This document shows positions 46,698-55,862 of a stretch of 64,000 nt of DNA, in pieces. The notes beneath the pieces are model-generated. The model saw only the letters and a program-made list of their open reading frames with translations, was not told the DNA's origin and did not search any database. The position numbers and the translations under genes were made by a program. Source of the stretch: Anaerorudis cellulosivorans (lineage in GTDB: Bacteria > Bacteroidota > Bacteroidia > Bacteroidales > Dysgonomonadaceae); assembly GCF_025943985.1 (NCBI RefSeq), contig NZ_JAPCWE010000002.1, forward strand, positions 124,001 to 188,000. Reading direction: 5' to 3'. Every line of letters begins with the position of its first letter. Position 1 is the first letter of the stretch.

Positions 46698-47005
46698 ATT
46701 TCCTTTTTCGCAAAAATCGGTCTGAAGTAAAACTTTTAACTGTCGTCGGAAATGAAAAATGCGGCACTTATATCCATCGGCTACAAAAGTGTTTATTTTA
46801 AAGTTCTCTACCATCTTTTTTATCCTGTCTTTTAGAATATCTCTTGCTTCAGTAGAAATCAGATTTAACATTTCGGCTGATGTTTTTCCGCATAATAGGT
46901 ATCGTTTTGCATGTGCTGCACATGCCGGTCGGATCAACAGTTGGAAAATACAGCACACAAAATTTGCCGGAATAAAAATAAAAAGCTAATTTTGCACTCG
47001 CTTTT
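46698..47005. other. Intergenic region before tRNA-Pro
   Basis: 308 bases with no recognisable gene. On the minus strand a stretch at about 46870-46750 reads protein-like (EMLNLISTEARDILKDRIKK, VENFKINTFVADGYK) and is contiguous with an open frame antisense to aguB. It has no homologue that I recognise and could be a decayed gene. The tRNA-Pro promoter lies at the right end. Confidence 0.35.
46987..46994 (+). promoter_or_regulatory. tRNA-Pro promoter -7 box
   Basis: TAATTTTG, 12 bases before the mature tRNA, with TTTG at 46963-46966 as -33 element 20 bases upstream. Shares TTTGCACTCGCT with the tRNA-Asp promoter. Confidence 0.65.
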
Positions 47006-47081
47006 CGGGATGTAGCTCAGTCCGGTTTAGAGTACGCGTCTGGGGGGCGTGTGGTCGCTGGTTCGAATCCAGTCATCCCGA
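47006..47081 (+). tRNA. tRNA-Pro (GGG)
   Basis: The acceptor stem CGGGATG (47006-47012) pairs with CATCCCG (47074-47080), discriminator A. The anticodon loop CTGGGGG between CGCGT and GCGTG gives anticodon GGG. The D-arm has GCTCAG and the T-arm GGTTCGAATCC. CCA is not encoded. Confidence 0.95.
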
Positions 47082-47161
47082 CAAAAACACCTCAAGCCGA
47101 ATATCGAACAAAGGGCATAATACAATGTCAACAAAGTTGAACGATACCGGCAACCCAACAC

Positions 47162-47202
47162 TAAAAGAGGGTGAAATCTCAATGAGATTTCACCCTCTTT
47201 TA
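47162..47202. terminator. Palindromic intergenic element, copy C (perfect 20-bp arms)
   Basis: The left arm 47162-47181 and right arm 47183-47202 are perfect reverse complements around one central base; the arms contain AAAAGAGGGTGAAATC and GATTTCACCCTCTTTT. Flanking A/T runs make it a symmetric terminator for tRNA-Pro and for the convergent GH51 gene, which ends 15 bases away. Same family as copies A and B but without the long tail. Confidence 0.75.
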
Positions 47203-47216
47203 CATGAAAAACTATA

Positions 47217-49205
47217 CTATCGGCTTAATGTGAATTTATAAAGGTAGAACGAATAGGGCTCAATTTGCGATTCCAGTATATTACCCTCGGCGAAAACCTC
47301 TTTTTCTTCGGGAACAATAAAAAAAGGATTTTCCAAGGTATTTTCGGCATCCAACTTGTCCGACTTCAACGTGATGAGTTTTCCTCCGGTCAATTTTTCG
47401 GATTTCTTCAATCCACTGAAATTCAGTTTAACCGACTGAGTCTTATCTGAAGTATTCACGATTTTCACAATCACCTGCTGATGGGCTTTATCCCATACGG
47501 CACTCGCAAACAAGCCGTTTTGTCCTTCGGCTCCTGCCACAGGACGGTTATCCCTGGTAAGCGGAAGCACATGAGTACCCTTATTCCGCGAATAAAGCTG
47601 CTGTACGTAATAGCTGACCGTCTTCACCGAGCGTAAATTATCGAACCAGATCATATCAGGGCGCCATTGCCAACCTTCTGCATGAGCAAAAAGAGGAGCA
47701 TACGTTGCCATGTGTACCACATCGGCATTGCGTTCCATGCCGGTCATGAAAGCAGCTTCGAGCAGTGAGGTATAGAAATGGTTCCATTTCTTGCCTTCAC
47801 CATGACAGGCATATTCCCCTGCAAAAACCTTTGGTCCTTTGCGGTCATAATTATCGTAACGCGAACCCTGATTGAGAAACCAACTTTCGGGGCGATAAAA
47901 ATGCTCATCCACCAAATCCACATTGATGCGTTTCATCTCAGGCCAAAGGTACTCAAATTGTTCCCCTTCGGATGAAGGACCCGAACTACCGATGATTTTT
48001 ATATCGGGATAAGCCTTGCGAATGGCCTTGACAAAAGGCTCGAGACGTTCGGGATACTCAGGTCCCCACTGTTCGTTGCCTATACCGATAAATTTAAGAT
48101 TAAACGGAGCGGGATGACCCATTTCTGCGCGCAATTTGCCCCATGTAGTCGTAACATCGCCATTGGCAAATTCAATCAGATCCAATGCATCCTGAATATA
48201 GCTTCCCAACTCGCTCACAGGTACATGGGCTTTGGGATCGTCGTTTTGAAACTGGCAGGCGAGGCCACAACTGACCACCGGAAGCGGTTCTGCTCCAATC
48301 TCCTCGCATAAAAGAAAATATTCATAAAAACCGAGACCGTAACTCTGATAGTAATCGGGATAGAAACGATGGGTAAAGGTATATTGCCAACGGTTTTCGT
48401 TCAACGGCCGGTTTTCTACAGGGCCTACGCTGTTTTTCCAGTTGTATCGGGTTGCCAAATCGGTTCCCTCCACAATACACCCGCCGGGAAAACGAAAAAC
48501 ACCGGGATGCATGTCGTAAAGTGCCTGAGCCAAATCCTTACGAAGTCCATTTTCATGTCCCTTCCACGTATCAACAGGAAAGAGCGAAACATGTTCCAAA
48601 TCGACCCCCTCACGTGAAGTCAGGAAAATTCGCAAAACAGATTTGGCAAATGTCTTATCGGGTTTCAGGATGACCCGATATTTTTTCCACTCCGAAGAAT
48701 TGATGATCAGCTCTTGCGAAGCGAAAGCCTGCCGTTCGCCTTGTGAAGATACATCGACCAGTTCGATCTTGATTTTTGCATTTTTTGCAGCATCTGCTGT
48801 TCGCGCCCACACCGAAAAACGGTATTCTTCACCCTTTTTAACACCGATTCCGAAGTAACCCTCATTATCCAATCCCGTATGTTTATGCGGGTGACCGGCA
48901 TATTCCAATCTCACATAATGCGGATTCCTTTCAAAAGGGCCATCGTTACGGACAATTACTTTGCCAAAAGGCTTCCATCCCATTAAACGGTCGGGAAATT
49001 CAAAAGAACGGTTTTTCACCAACTCGGCATATAATCCTCCATCGGCCGCATAATTGATATCTTCGAAAAATAAACCATACATGGTAGGTTGAATCTCGGC
49101 GCCGGGTTTATTGGTTTTGATAACCATTTCGTTGGTTTGAGCACAAAGCGGATAAGTAAGTAAAACGCTCAATAAAATGACGAATAATCTTTTGTAATTT
49201 CTCAT
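47217..49205 (-). CDS. GH51 alpha-L-arabinofuranosidase
   Basis: 662 residues with a signal peptide (MRNYKRLFVILLSVLLTYPLCAQ; the Cys may be a lipobox but Ala follows a weak consensus). Removes arabinofuranose from arabinan or arabinoxylan. Family 51 marks: IQPTMYGLFFEDINYAADGG, a CBM-like jelly-roll insertion (about 80-210), FRFPGGCIVEG, the acid/base Glu in IGIGNEQWGPEY, and nucleophile Glu in VFAGEYACHG, then the C-terminal beta domain. Together with GH53 it would strip arabinogalactan-type pectin side chains. Transcribed divergently from the YidE-type transporter; a CAAAGATA (TATCTTTG on the minus strand) box lies at 49269-49276. Confidence 0.94.
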   Translation of the reverse strand: MRNYKRLFVILLSVLLTYPLCAQTNEMVIKTNKPGAEIQPTMYGLFFEDINYAADGGLYAELVKNRSFEFPDRLMGWKPFGKVIVRNDGPFERNPHYVRLEYAGHPHKHTGLDNEGYFGIGVKKGEEYRFSVWARTADAAKNAKIKIELVDVSSQGERQAFASQELIINSSEWKKYRVILKPDKTFAKSVLRIFLTSREGVDLEHVSLFPVDTWKGHENGLRKDLAQALYDMHPGVFRFPGGCIVEGTDLATRYNWKNSVGPVENRPLNENRWQYTFTHRFYPDYYQSYGLGFYEYFLLCEEIGAEPLPVVSCGLACQFQNDDPKAHVPVSELGSYIQDALDLIEFANGDVTTTWGKLRAEMGHPAPFNLKFIGIGNEQWGPEYPERLEPFVKAIRKAYPDIKIIGSSGPSSEGEQFEYLWPEMKRINVDLVDEHFYRPESWFLNQGSRYDNYDRKGPKVFAGEYACHGEGKKWNHFYTSLLEAAFMTGMERNADVVHMATYAPLFAHAEGWQWRPDMIWFDNLRSVKTVSYYVQQLYSRNKGTHVLPLTRDNRPVAGAEGQNGLFASAVWDKAHQQVIVKIVNTSDKTQSVKLNFSGLKKSEKLTGGKLITLKSDKLDAENTLENPFFIVPEEKEVFAEGNILESQIEPYSFYLYKFTLSR

Positions 49206-49268
49206 ATCGAAAAAATTAAAAAATTAAAAACCATGTTTTGTTTCAACAAATTGATTGCCCCAATCCTG

Positions 49269-49306
49269 CAAAGATAAAGAAATTCATGAAATAAATGTTA
49301 TCTTTG
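49269..49306. promoter_or_regulatory. Back-to-back promoter boxes for GH51 and the transporter
   Basis: TATCTTTG on the minus strand at 49269-49276 (64 bases before GH51) and TATCTTTG on the plus strand at 49299-49306 (77 bases before the transporter). The two identical -7 boxes point away from each other 22 bases apart, so the two upstream promoter regions must overlap and may compete. Confidence 0.6.
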
Positions 49307-49382
49307 CAATTAAATACAAAACTAAGCCGACAAGTATAGCTGCAAAATATCACTCAATAATTTATTTAGGTTATATATTTTT

Positions 49383-51053
49383 ATGGAATGGTTACATGAA
49401 CTGATTTTCGGAACCGGTGTTGCACATGCAATATTTATATTGGCACTGGTCATTTCGATAGGTATTTTACTGGGAAAAATAAAAATCTTCGGCATATCGT
49501 TGGGAACAACATGGATTTTGTTCGTCGGTATTTTCTTCGGCCATCTTGGTTTGGGAATCGACGAAAACGTTCTTCATTTTTTAAAAGAATTCGGATTAAT
49601 CCTGTTTATTTACTCTATCGGGATGCAAGTGGGACCCAGCTTTTTTTCGTCTTTCAAACAAGGAGGAATAACGCTTAATTTACTTGCATCGGCTATCGTT
49701 TTTTTGGGTGTGATCATTGCCTATGTCCTTCATTTAATCACCGGTGTGCCTATTCCTACTATGGTGGGGATCCTATCGGGAGCGGTTACGAACACTCCCG
49801 GACTGGGAGCCGCACAACAAACCTATTACGACATGACGCACCAAAGCGATCCTTCCATCGCCATGGGGTATGCCGTAGCTTATCCGTTGGGAGTGGTGGG
49901 CATCATCTTAACATTAATCATACTACGGTATTTGTTCCGCATCAACTTTGAAAAAGAAAATAAAGAACTCGACAACTTCAATGCTTCGAAACTCACCGAA
50001 GCTCGTATGTTTTCTCTGCAAGTGCTGAATCCGGCCATTTTCGGAAAAACAATTCAAGAAATCAAACAGTTCATCAACCGCGAATTTGTGATCTCCCGTG
50101 TGCTCCATGCCGATACGGAAACGCTGGAAATTCCACGGCCCGATACCCGCCTTTACGAAAACGATAAGGTATTGGTTGTTTCCAATTTGAAAAACATCGA
50201 CATCATCGAAGCTTTCATCGGAAAACGAATCGATATGGACAAAAGCGATTGGGATAAACTGGATTCACAGCTGGTTTCGCGCCGAATTGTCATTACCAAA
50301 CCACAAATCAACGGGAAATCCATCGGACAACTTCAACTTAGAACACTATATGGGGTAAACATCACACGGGTCAACCGAGCCGGAGTGGATTTGGTTGCCG
50401 ATTCAAGGCTGCAGTTGCAGTTGGGAGACCGGGTGACAGTAGTGGGGTCGGAAGCTGCTATTGCCAACGTAGAGCAGTTGTTGGGAAATTCGCTTAAGCG
50501 CTTGAGGGAGCCCAATTTGGTTTCCATTTTCATCGGTATCGCTCTGGGTGTTCTTTTGGGAAGCATTCCTTTCTGGATTCCCGGAATACCTCAACCCGTT
50601 AAACTCGGCCTTGCCGGAGGGCCGTTGATTGTAGCCATTCTTCTCAGCAAATTCGGCCCTAATTTTAAACTCGTTACCTACACCACCATGAGTGCCAACC
50701 TCATGTTGCGCGAAATCGGTATCGCCATATTTCTCGCTTGTGTAGGACTTGGAGCAGGAGAAGGTTTTGTGGAAACTGTAATAAATGGTGGTTATAAATG
50801 GATCGGCTACGGTGTAATCATCACGATGGTGCCGCTGCTCATCGTTGGCATTATCGGGCGAAAAGCTTGCAAGTTGAATTATTTTACGTTGATGGGACTG
50901 ATTTCGGGAAGCATGACCGATCCTCCGGCCTTATCATATTCCAATGCAACAGCAGGAAACGATGTGCCGGCGGTCAGTTACGCTACAGTCTATCCGTTAG
51001 TCATGTTTTTGCGCGTAATCACGGCACAACTCATGATTCTTCTTTTCCTTTAA
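49383..51053 (+). CDS. AspT/YidE-family putative transporter with paired RCK_C domains
   Basis: 556 residues. Two membrane halves (about 10-175 and 380-556), each of the AspT/YidE duplication type ([54 protein letters not shown]), enclose two soluble TrkA-C (RCK_C) domains, about 200-280 and 290-370 ([13 protein letters not shown] and [15 protein letters not shown]). The family includes the aspartate:alanine exchanger, but most members such as E. coli YidE have no proven substrate. The signature [14 protein letters not shown] and its second-half counterpart [14 protein letters not shown] are present. Monocistronic by position. Confidence 0.88.
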   Translation: MEWLHELIFGTGVAHAIFILALVISIGILLGKIKIFGISLGTTWILFVGIFFGHLGLGIDENVLHFLKEFGLILFIYSIGMQVGPSFFSSFKQGGITLNLLASAIVFLGVIIAYVLHLITGVPIPTMVGILSGAVTNTPGLGAAQQTYYDMTHQSDPSIAMGYAVAYPLGVVGIILTLIILRYLFRINFEKENKELDNFNASKLTEARMFSLQVLNPAIFGKTIQEIKQFINREFVISRVLHADTETLEIPRPDTRLYENDKVLVVSNLKNIDIIEAFIGKRIDMDKSDWDKLDSQLVSRRIVITKPQINGKSIGQLQLRTLYGVNITRVNRAGVDLVADSRLQLQLGDRVTVVGSEAAIANVEQLLGNSLKRLREPNLVSIFIGIALGVLLGSIPFWIPGIPQPVKLGLAGGPLIVAILLSKFGPNFKLVTYTTMSANLMLREIGIAIFLACVGLGAGEGFVETVINGGYKWIGYGVIITMVPLLIVGIIGRKACKLNYFTLMGLISGSMTDPPALSYSNATAGNDVPAVSYATVYPLVMFLRVITAQLMILLFL

Positions 51054-51135
51054 AAGACCTCTCTTTTTTCAATCGATTGCAATGCCGTTTCGAAAAAAGT
51101 CGGGGAATTTTGTACCTATCGAATTAAAAATAATG

Positions 51136-51143
51136 TAGTTTTG
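51136..51143 (+). promoter_or_regulatory. -7 promoter box upstream of malQ
   Basis: TAGTTTTG, 33 bases before the ATG at 51176, with TTTG at 51109-51112 as a possible -33 element. Confidence 0.55.
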
Positions 51144-51175
51144 TTGCTGTTCTTTTTAGATTCATAGGTAAATTT

Positions 51176-53857
51176 ATGGCAACTATCCATATAAAATTCA
51201 ATATTGATTACTATACCCGGTGGGGACAAGAGGTGTGTATTTGCGGATCCGTTCCCGAGTTGGGGATGTGGGATGAAAACAAAGCACGGAAATTATCTAC
51301 GACAGACGGTCATCATTGGAGTACAGAAATTACAGCCACGAAAACAAAGGCTGTAGCCTATTACTACTTCATCAAAGAAGGAGAAACTACTGTTCGCCGC
51401 GAATGGGGAACATGCCGCCTGTTGAAAACCGGAAGCAAAAAAACATTCTCTATTGAAGATCACTGGAAAGATAAGCCATCACACCAATACCTCTTTTCTA
51501 AGGTTTTTACCGAAAGTGTGTTTGCTCATGAAAAAAATGAGGTAACATCTACATACAAAAATGGCAATCTATTGCTCAATGTGCTTTGTCCTTATGTAGA
51601 AAAAAACATGCAATTGGTTATCAGTGGCGAAAGCGACGGATTGGGCAATTGGAATTTGACAAAAGCGTTGCCGCTGGCTTATGTTGGCGACGGCGAATGG
51701 GAAATTGTTCTGGATGCAGAAAAGATGAAACCGCCAACAGCCTATAAATTTGTCATCATCGACGTTTCCACAAAAAAAGCAATCCGGTGGGAAGATGGCG
51801 ACAACCGCCTATTATATTTTCAGGGAGAGAAGAAGGATGATTTCATGCAGGTTGAAATGGCCATTCCTTTTCGATATGCTTATTATGTGTGGAAAGGGTG
51901 CGGCGTTGCCATACCTGTTTTTTCGCTTCGTTCGGAAGAAAGTTACGGGATAGGCGATTTCAACGATCTGAAAAAAATGGTTGACTGGGCAGCCACTTCC
52001 GGTCTGCACATTGTTCAACTTCTACCTATCAACGACACCACAAAAACCAAAACCTGGCGCGACTCGTATCCCTATTCGGCAATATCCGTTTTTGCACTGC
52101 ATCCCATTTATCTTGGTCTTGCCGATTTCCTGCTCAAGAATCCGCAAAACCGGGCAGCTTATGAGGCGGAAGCAAAGAAACTGAATGCGTTAAAAAAGGT
52201 CGATTACGAAAAAGCCTTACACTTGAAATGGAAATATTGCCGCGAATTATTCCGTCAGGAAGCCGAGAACGTTCTTGCCTCAACAGCATATCGTGCATTC
52301 TACAAGGAAAACGAGTCCTGGCTTTTTCCCTACTGTTGCTATTGCTATTTGCGGGATAAATACAATACCGTAGATTTCGAAAATTGGGACGAATTTGCGC
52401 ACTATGATAATGCGCAACTCAAGCGCATGTTGAGAAAGGACGACACAGCACGTCGCGAAATCGATTTCTACAGCTTCATACAATACCTGCTTCATTGTCA
52501 ACTTTCGGAAGTTAAAGAATATGCGCACAAAAAAGGGGTAGCGCTTAAAGGCGATATCCCCATCGGCGTTCATAGGCACAGTGTGGATGTATGGACGAAT
52601 CCCGAATTGTTTAACAGGGATACCCAAATGGGTGCTCCGCCCGACGATTTTTCGGTATTCGGACAAAATTGGGGATTTCCTACCTACAATTGGCCTGCTA
52701 TGGAAAAAGAAAATTATGCGTGGTGGAAAAGACGTTTTCAAAAAATGGCAGACTATTTTGATGCCTATCGCATCGATCATATTTTGGGCTTTTTTCGCAT
52801 ATGGGAAATACCTACCGATGCCGTTCAGGGATTACTCGGGCAATTCAGCCCCGCCCTTCCTTACACTCCCGATGAACTTGTTGCGGCAGGAATCCCGTTC
52901 GATGAAGAAAGAATGGCAAAACCGTTTATTCATGAAAATTTCCTGTCGGTATTCTTTGGCGAATATACCGAAGAAGTTATCCACATTTTTTTAGAACCTA
53001 TAGGAAAACAACAGTTTCGATTGAAACCATTTTGCGACACTCAACTGAAAATAAAAAACCTGTTTAGAGGCCACTACGATGCAAAAGCCAATAGAATCAG
53101 AAACGGACTGACAGAATTGTGTGCCGAAGTACTGTTTGTGAGAGACCGACAGGAAACCCACAAATTCCATCCGCGCATTGCTGCTCAATTTACGTACTCG
53201 TATCGTTATCTCGACAATGCTGTAAAACAAGCTTACAATCGGCTTTATGACGACTTTTTCTATTACAAGCACAACGACTTCTGGCGCGAGCAAGCCATGA
53301 AAAAACTCCCCCCGCTTATTTCTGCCACATCCATGATGGCTTGCGGAGAAGACCTCGGCATGGTTCCCCAATGCGTACCCTCTGTGATGCAGGAATTGCA
53401 AATATTGAGCCTCGAAATTCAACGCATGCCGAAAACCGCTCACACCCTTTTCTCGGACCTTAAGCATTTGCCCTATCTTTCGGTCTGCACCACATCTACT
53501 CACGATATGTCGCCCATAAGGGCATGGTGGGAAGAAAACAAAGAAGTGACACAACGCTATTACAACCATGTTCTCGGACATGAAGGTGAGGCTCCCGATG
53601 AATGTACGCCGGAGTTATGCCGCGAAATTTTGGAATTGCATCTCCAATCCTCCTCATTGTGGGTGATTATTCCGTGGCAAGACTGGATAGCTATCGACGG
53701 CGAACTCCGTTACCCCGACCCACATGCCGAACGCATCAACATTCCGGCAAACCCGAAACATTACTGGCAATACCGTATGCATATTTCTTTGGATAGTCTG
53801 CTGAAAGAAGATCGTTTCAATGCCATAATAAAAGAAATGACACAGCGGGAAAAATAA
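51176..53857 (+). CDS. malQ: 4-alpha-glucanotransferase with two N-terminal CBM20 domains
   Basis: 893 residues. Transfers maltooligosaccharide segments between alpha-1,4-glucans (disproportionating, DPE2-like). Two starch-binding CBM20-type domains occupy about 1-110 (YTRWGQEVCICGSVPELGMWDENKARKL) and 125-240 (NMQLVISGESDGLGNWNLTKALPL). The GH77 catalytic part has the nucleophile Asp in YRIDHILGFFRIWEIP, Glu in ACGEDLGMVP and Asp in TSTHDMSPIRAWWEE. The long insertion and double CBM20 are shared with plant cytosolic DPE2 and are usual in Bacteroidota. No signal peptide, so cytoplasmic. Confidence 0.95.
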   Translation: MATIHIKFNIDYYTRWGQEVCICGSVPELGMWDENKARKLSTTDGHHWSTEITATKTKAVAYYYFIKEGETTVRREWGTCRLLKTGSKKTFSIEDHWKDKPSHQYLFSKVFTESVFAHEKNEVTSTYKNGNLLLNVLCPYVEKNMQLVISGESDGLGNWNLTKALPLAYVGDGEWEIVLDAEKMKPPTAYKFVIIDVSTKKAIRWEDGDNRLLYFQGEKKDDFMQVEMAIPFRYAYYVWKGCGVAIPVFSLRSEESYGIGDFNDLKKMVDWAATSGLHIVQLLPINDTTKTKTWRDSYPYSAISVFALHPIYLGLADFLLKNPQNRAAYEAEAKKLNALKKVDYEKALHLKWKYCRELFRQEAENVLASTAYRAFYKENESWLFPYCCYCYLRDKYNTVDFENWDEFAHYDNAQLKRMLRKDDTARREIDFYSFIQYLLHCQLSEVKEYAHKKGVALKGDIPIGVHRHSVDVWTNPELFNRDTQMGAPPDDFSVFGQNWGFPTYNWPAMEKENYAWWKRRFQKMADYFDAYRIDHILGFFRIWEIPTDAVQGLLGQFSPALPYTPDELVAAGIPFDEERMAKPFIHENFLSVFFGEYTEEVIHIFLEPIGKQQFRLKPFCDTQLKIKNLFRGHYDAKANRIRNGLTELCAEVLFVRDRQETHKFHPRIAAQFTYSYRYLDNAVKQAYNRLYDDFFYYKHNDFWREQAMKKLPPLISATSMMACGEDLGMVPQCVPSVMQELQILSLEIQRMPKTAHTLFSDLKHLPYLSVCTTSTHDMSPIRAWWEENKEVTQRYYNHVLGHEGEAPDECTPELCREILELHLQSSSLWVIIPWQDWIAIDGELRYPDPHAERINIPANPKHYWQYRMHISLDSLLKEDRFNAIIKEMTQREK

Positions 53858-53931
53858 CCGACCCTTTGTGAAAATTGTCATGCGACCGACTCTTTTTGAA
53901 GAGATCGTTTCATCTTTAATTTTAAATTGCT

Positions 53932-53939
53932 TATTTTTG
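53932..53939 (+). promoter_or_regulatory. -7 promoter box before the CBM9-like gene
   Basis: TATTTTTG, 45 bases before the ATG at 53984. Suggests that the CBM9-like and kinase genes form a separate unit from malQ. Confidence 0.5.
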
Positions 53940-53983
53940 TGCAATTGAAAAAACAAACACCATAATCGTCAAATTTTTTATAA

Positions 53984-54634
53984 ATGAAAACGCTAAAGAT
54001 ACCCTTGCAAAACATTTCGCATTACGAAACCTTTTTCGACCGAATTCAATATCTTAATGAAGCAGGTGCCGAAGCCGCAATCGATCAAGTCAATTGGAAA
54101 GAAACATTCCCGAAATACCTGCCTGTTAGCGTTCACGCAGCACACGACGATAATTGTCTTTATCTGCTTTATCGGGTAAAAGGAGAGATCTTGAGAACGG
54201 TCAACAACAAAGATTTTATGTCGGTATGGGAAGACAGTTGCGTAGAATTTTTCATGCAACGTCAGGGCGAAAAAACATACCGAAATTTCGAATGCAATGC
54301 CAACGGGGTACTCTTGGCTGCCATACATGAAAGCCGTGAAAAAGCAGAAAAATTGTCACCCGATGAAATGGCAAGCATCACAAGACACGCATCTATACAA
54401 CACTACTACGAAGGGAAAAAAGAAGTAAGCGATTGGACTCTATATCTGGAAATTCCCAAGCAAACGATGGGATTTTCAGCCGAAGAATCACTCTCGGGAA
54501 AAAAGATCAAGGCCAACTTTTATAAATGTGGCGACAAAACCGAAGAACCCCACTTCCTGAGCTGGAGTCCCATCGACACTCCGGAACCCGACTTTCACGT
54601 CCCTTCCTTTTTCGGTTTACTCGAAATGGAATAA
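53984..54634 (+). CDS. CBM9-like domain protein
   Basis: 216 residues, no signal peptide. The whole protein resembles a family 9-like carbohydrate-binding module: VSVHAAHDDNCLYLLYRVKGE, the strand pair SVWEDSCVEFFMQ and YRNFECNANGVLLAAIHESR, and the terminal HFLSWSPIDTPEPDFHVPSFFG. Such stand-alone cytoplasmic proteins are common in Bacteroidales but have no established role; sugar or sugar-phosphate binding is inferred. The APH-like kinase gene begins 30 bases after its stop, so the two probably form a transcription unit. Confidence 0.8.
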   Translation: MKTLKIPLQNISHYETFFDRIQYLNEAGAEAAIDQVNWKETFPKYLPVSVHAAHDDNCLYLLYRVKGEILRTVNNKDFMSVWEDSCVEFFMQRQGEKTYRNFECNANGVLLAAIHESREKAEKLSPDEMASITRHASIQHYYEGKKEVSDWTLYLEIPKQTMGFSAEESLSGKKIKANFYKCGDKTEEPHFLSWSPIDTPEPDFHVPSFFGLLEME

Positions 54635-54664
54635 TACAATTCACAATATAAAACACACATTTCC

Positions 54665-55768
54665 ATGCAAGACAATCAAAAATTAATAGACATTGCAGCA
54701 CATTTTATTACTCCCACCGATATAATCGAAGTAAAACCACTGGGAGCAGGTCACATTAACGATTCGTTTAAAGTAGTCAACGGCAACGATGAGTATGTTC
54801 TGCAACGTATCAACCACTCTATTTTCAAAAATGTGGATCAGTTGCAAAAAAATATCTTCCGTGTAACCTCTCACATTCGAAAAAAACTTGAAGAAGCAGG
54901 CGAAACGGATATCGATCGCAAAGTGCTGACGTTGATCCCCACCCACGACGAAAACCTCTATTACCGGGATGCCGATGGAAATTACTGGCGAATGACATTA
55001 TTTATTAAAGACAGCAAAAGTTACGACGATATCAACCCCGATTTGGCTTATCGTGCGGGGCTGGCTTTCGGTGATTTTCAACGGATGCTATCCGACCTCC
55101 CCGGAGAACCTTTATATGAGACCATTCCCAACTTTCACAACATGGAATACCGGTTGGAATCGTTTCGAGATGCTGTAAAGAGAGACCGGGTTGGACGGGT
55201 AATGGAAGTATCCGATCTGATCAAGGAAATAGAAGCCCGTGCCAACGACATGTGCCGTGCAGAACGGCTCCATCGCGAGGGAAAACTGCCCAAGCGCATC
55301 AATCATTGCGATACCAAAGTAAATAACATTCTTTTCGACTATAACGACCAAGTGCTGTGTGTAGTAGATTTAGACACGGTGATGCCGGGATATGTCCTCT
55401 CCGATTTTGGCGATTTCATCCGCACGGGTGCAAATACCGGTGCAGAAGACGACAAAAATCTCGACAATGTGAACCTCGATTTAGATATCTTTAAAGCATA
55501 CTCTGAAGGTTATTTGGAAAATGCTTCGGATTTTCTTACCGATACCGAAATCGAAAATCTTGCTTTTGGAGCCAAACTGCTCACGTACATGCAAACTGTG
55601 CGCTTTCTTACCGATTACCTTGACGGCGATACCTATTACAAAATTAACTACGGTAATCACAACCTGGTACGTTCGCTTGCGCAATTCAAATTGTTGTTGA
55701 GCATGGAAGAAAAGTTCGATCAAATGCACCAAATGGTCCTCGATACGGCTGCGAAACACAAAAGATAG
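54665..55768 (+). CDS. Aminoglycoside-phosphotransferase-fold sugar kinase (NahK-like)
   Basis: 367 residues. Choline kinase/APH fold: the N-lobe contains LGAGHINDSFKV and YVLQRINH; the catalytic loop NHCDTKVNNILFD has the Brenner-type His-Asp and Asn; the metal-binding DLDTVMPGYVLSDFGD follows. Size and sequence resemble N-acetylhexosamine 1-kinase (NahK) of bifidobacteria and its Bacteroidota relatives, which phosphorylate GlcNAc or GalNAc at C1 during glycan salvage. A role in antibiotic resistance is unlikely given the neighbours (CBM9-like protein, MalQ). Specificity is not provable from sequence. Confidence 0.83.
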   Translation: MQDNQKLIDIAAHFITPTDIIEVKPLGAGHINDSFKVVNGNDEYVLQRINHSIFKNVDQLQKNIFRVTSHIRKKLEEAGETDIDRKVLTLIPTHDENLYYRDADGNYWRMTLFIKDSKSYDDINPDLAYRAGLAFGDFQRMLSDLPGEPLYETIPNFHNMEYRLESFRDAVKRDRVGRVMEVSDLIKEIEARANDMCRAERLHREGKLPKRINHCDTKVNNILFDYNDQVLCVVDLDTVMPGYVLSDFGDFIRTGANTGAEDDKNLDNVNLDLDIFKAYSEGYLENASDFLTDTEIENLAFGAKLLTYMQTVRFLTDYLDGDTYYKINYGNHNLVRSLAQFKLLLSMEEKFDQMHQMVLDTAAKHKR

Positions 55769-55830
55769 CCGGTTGACTCTAGACCATAATAATAAAAGCT
55801 AAAAATAAAACCTATGTAAAGAAAAAATAG

Positions 55831-55838
55831 TATCTTTG
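55831..55838 (+). promoter_or_regulatory. -7 promoter box for DUF177-rpmF
   Basis: TATCTTTG overlaps an in-frame TTG at 55836, which therefore cannot be the start of the DUF177 gene; the GTG at 55863 lies 25 bases downstream. Confidence 0.6.
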
Positions 55839-55862
55839 CACCGCTTATTTTTTGATACGATT

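Noticed and set aside
46017-46958. 313-codon minus-strand reading frame over aguB
   Set aside because: Most of it is antisense to a clear N-carbamoylputrescine amidase; only the part outside aguB is kept as a weak observation.
54665-55768. Aminoglycoside resistance gene
   Set aside because: The fold is shared, but length, sequence and carbohydrate-related neighbours fit a NahK-like sugar kinase.
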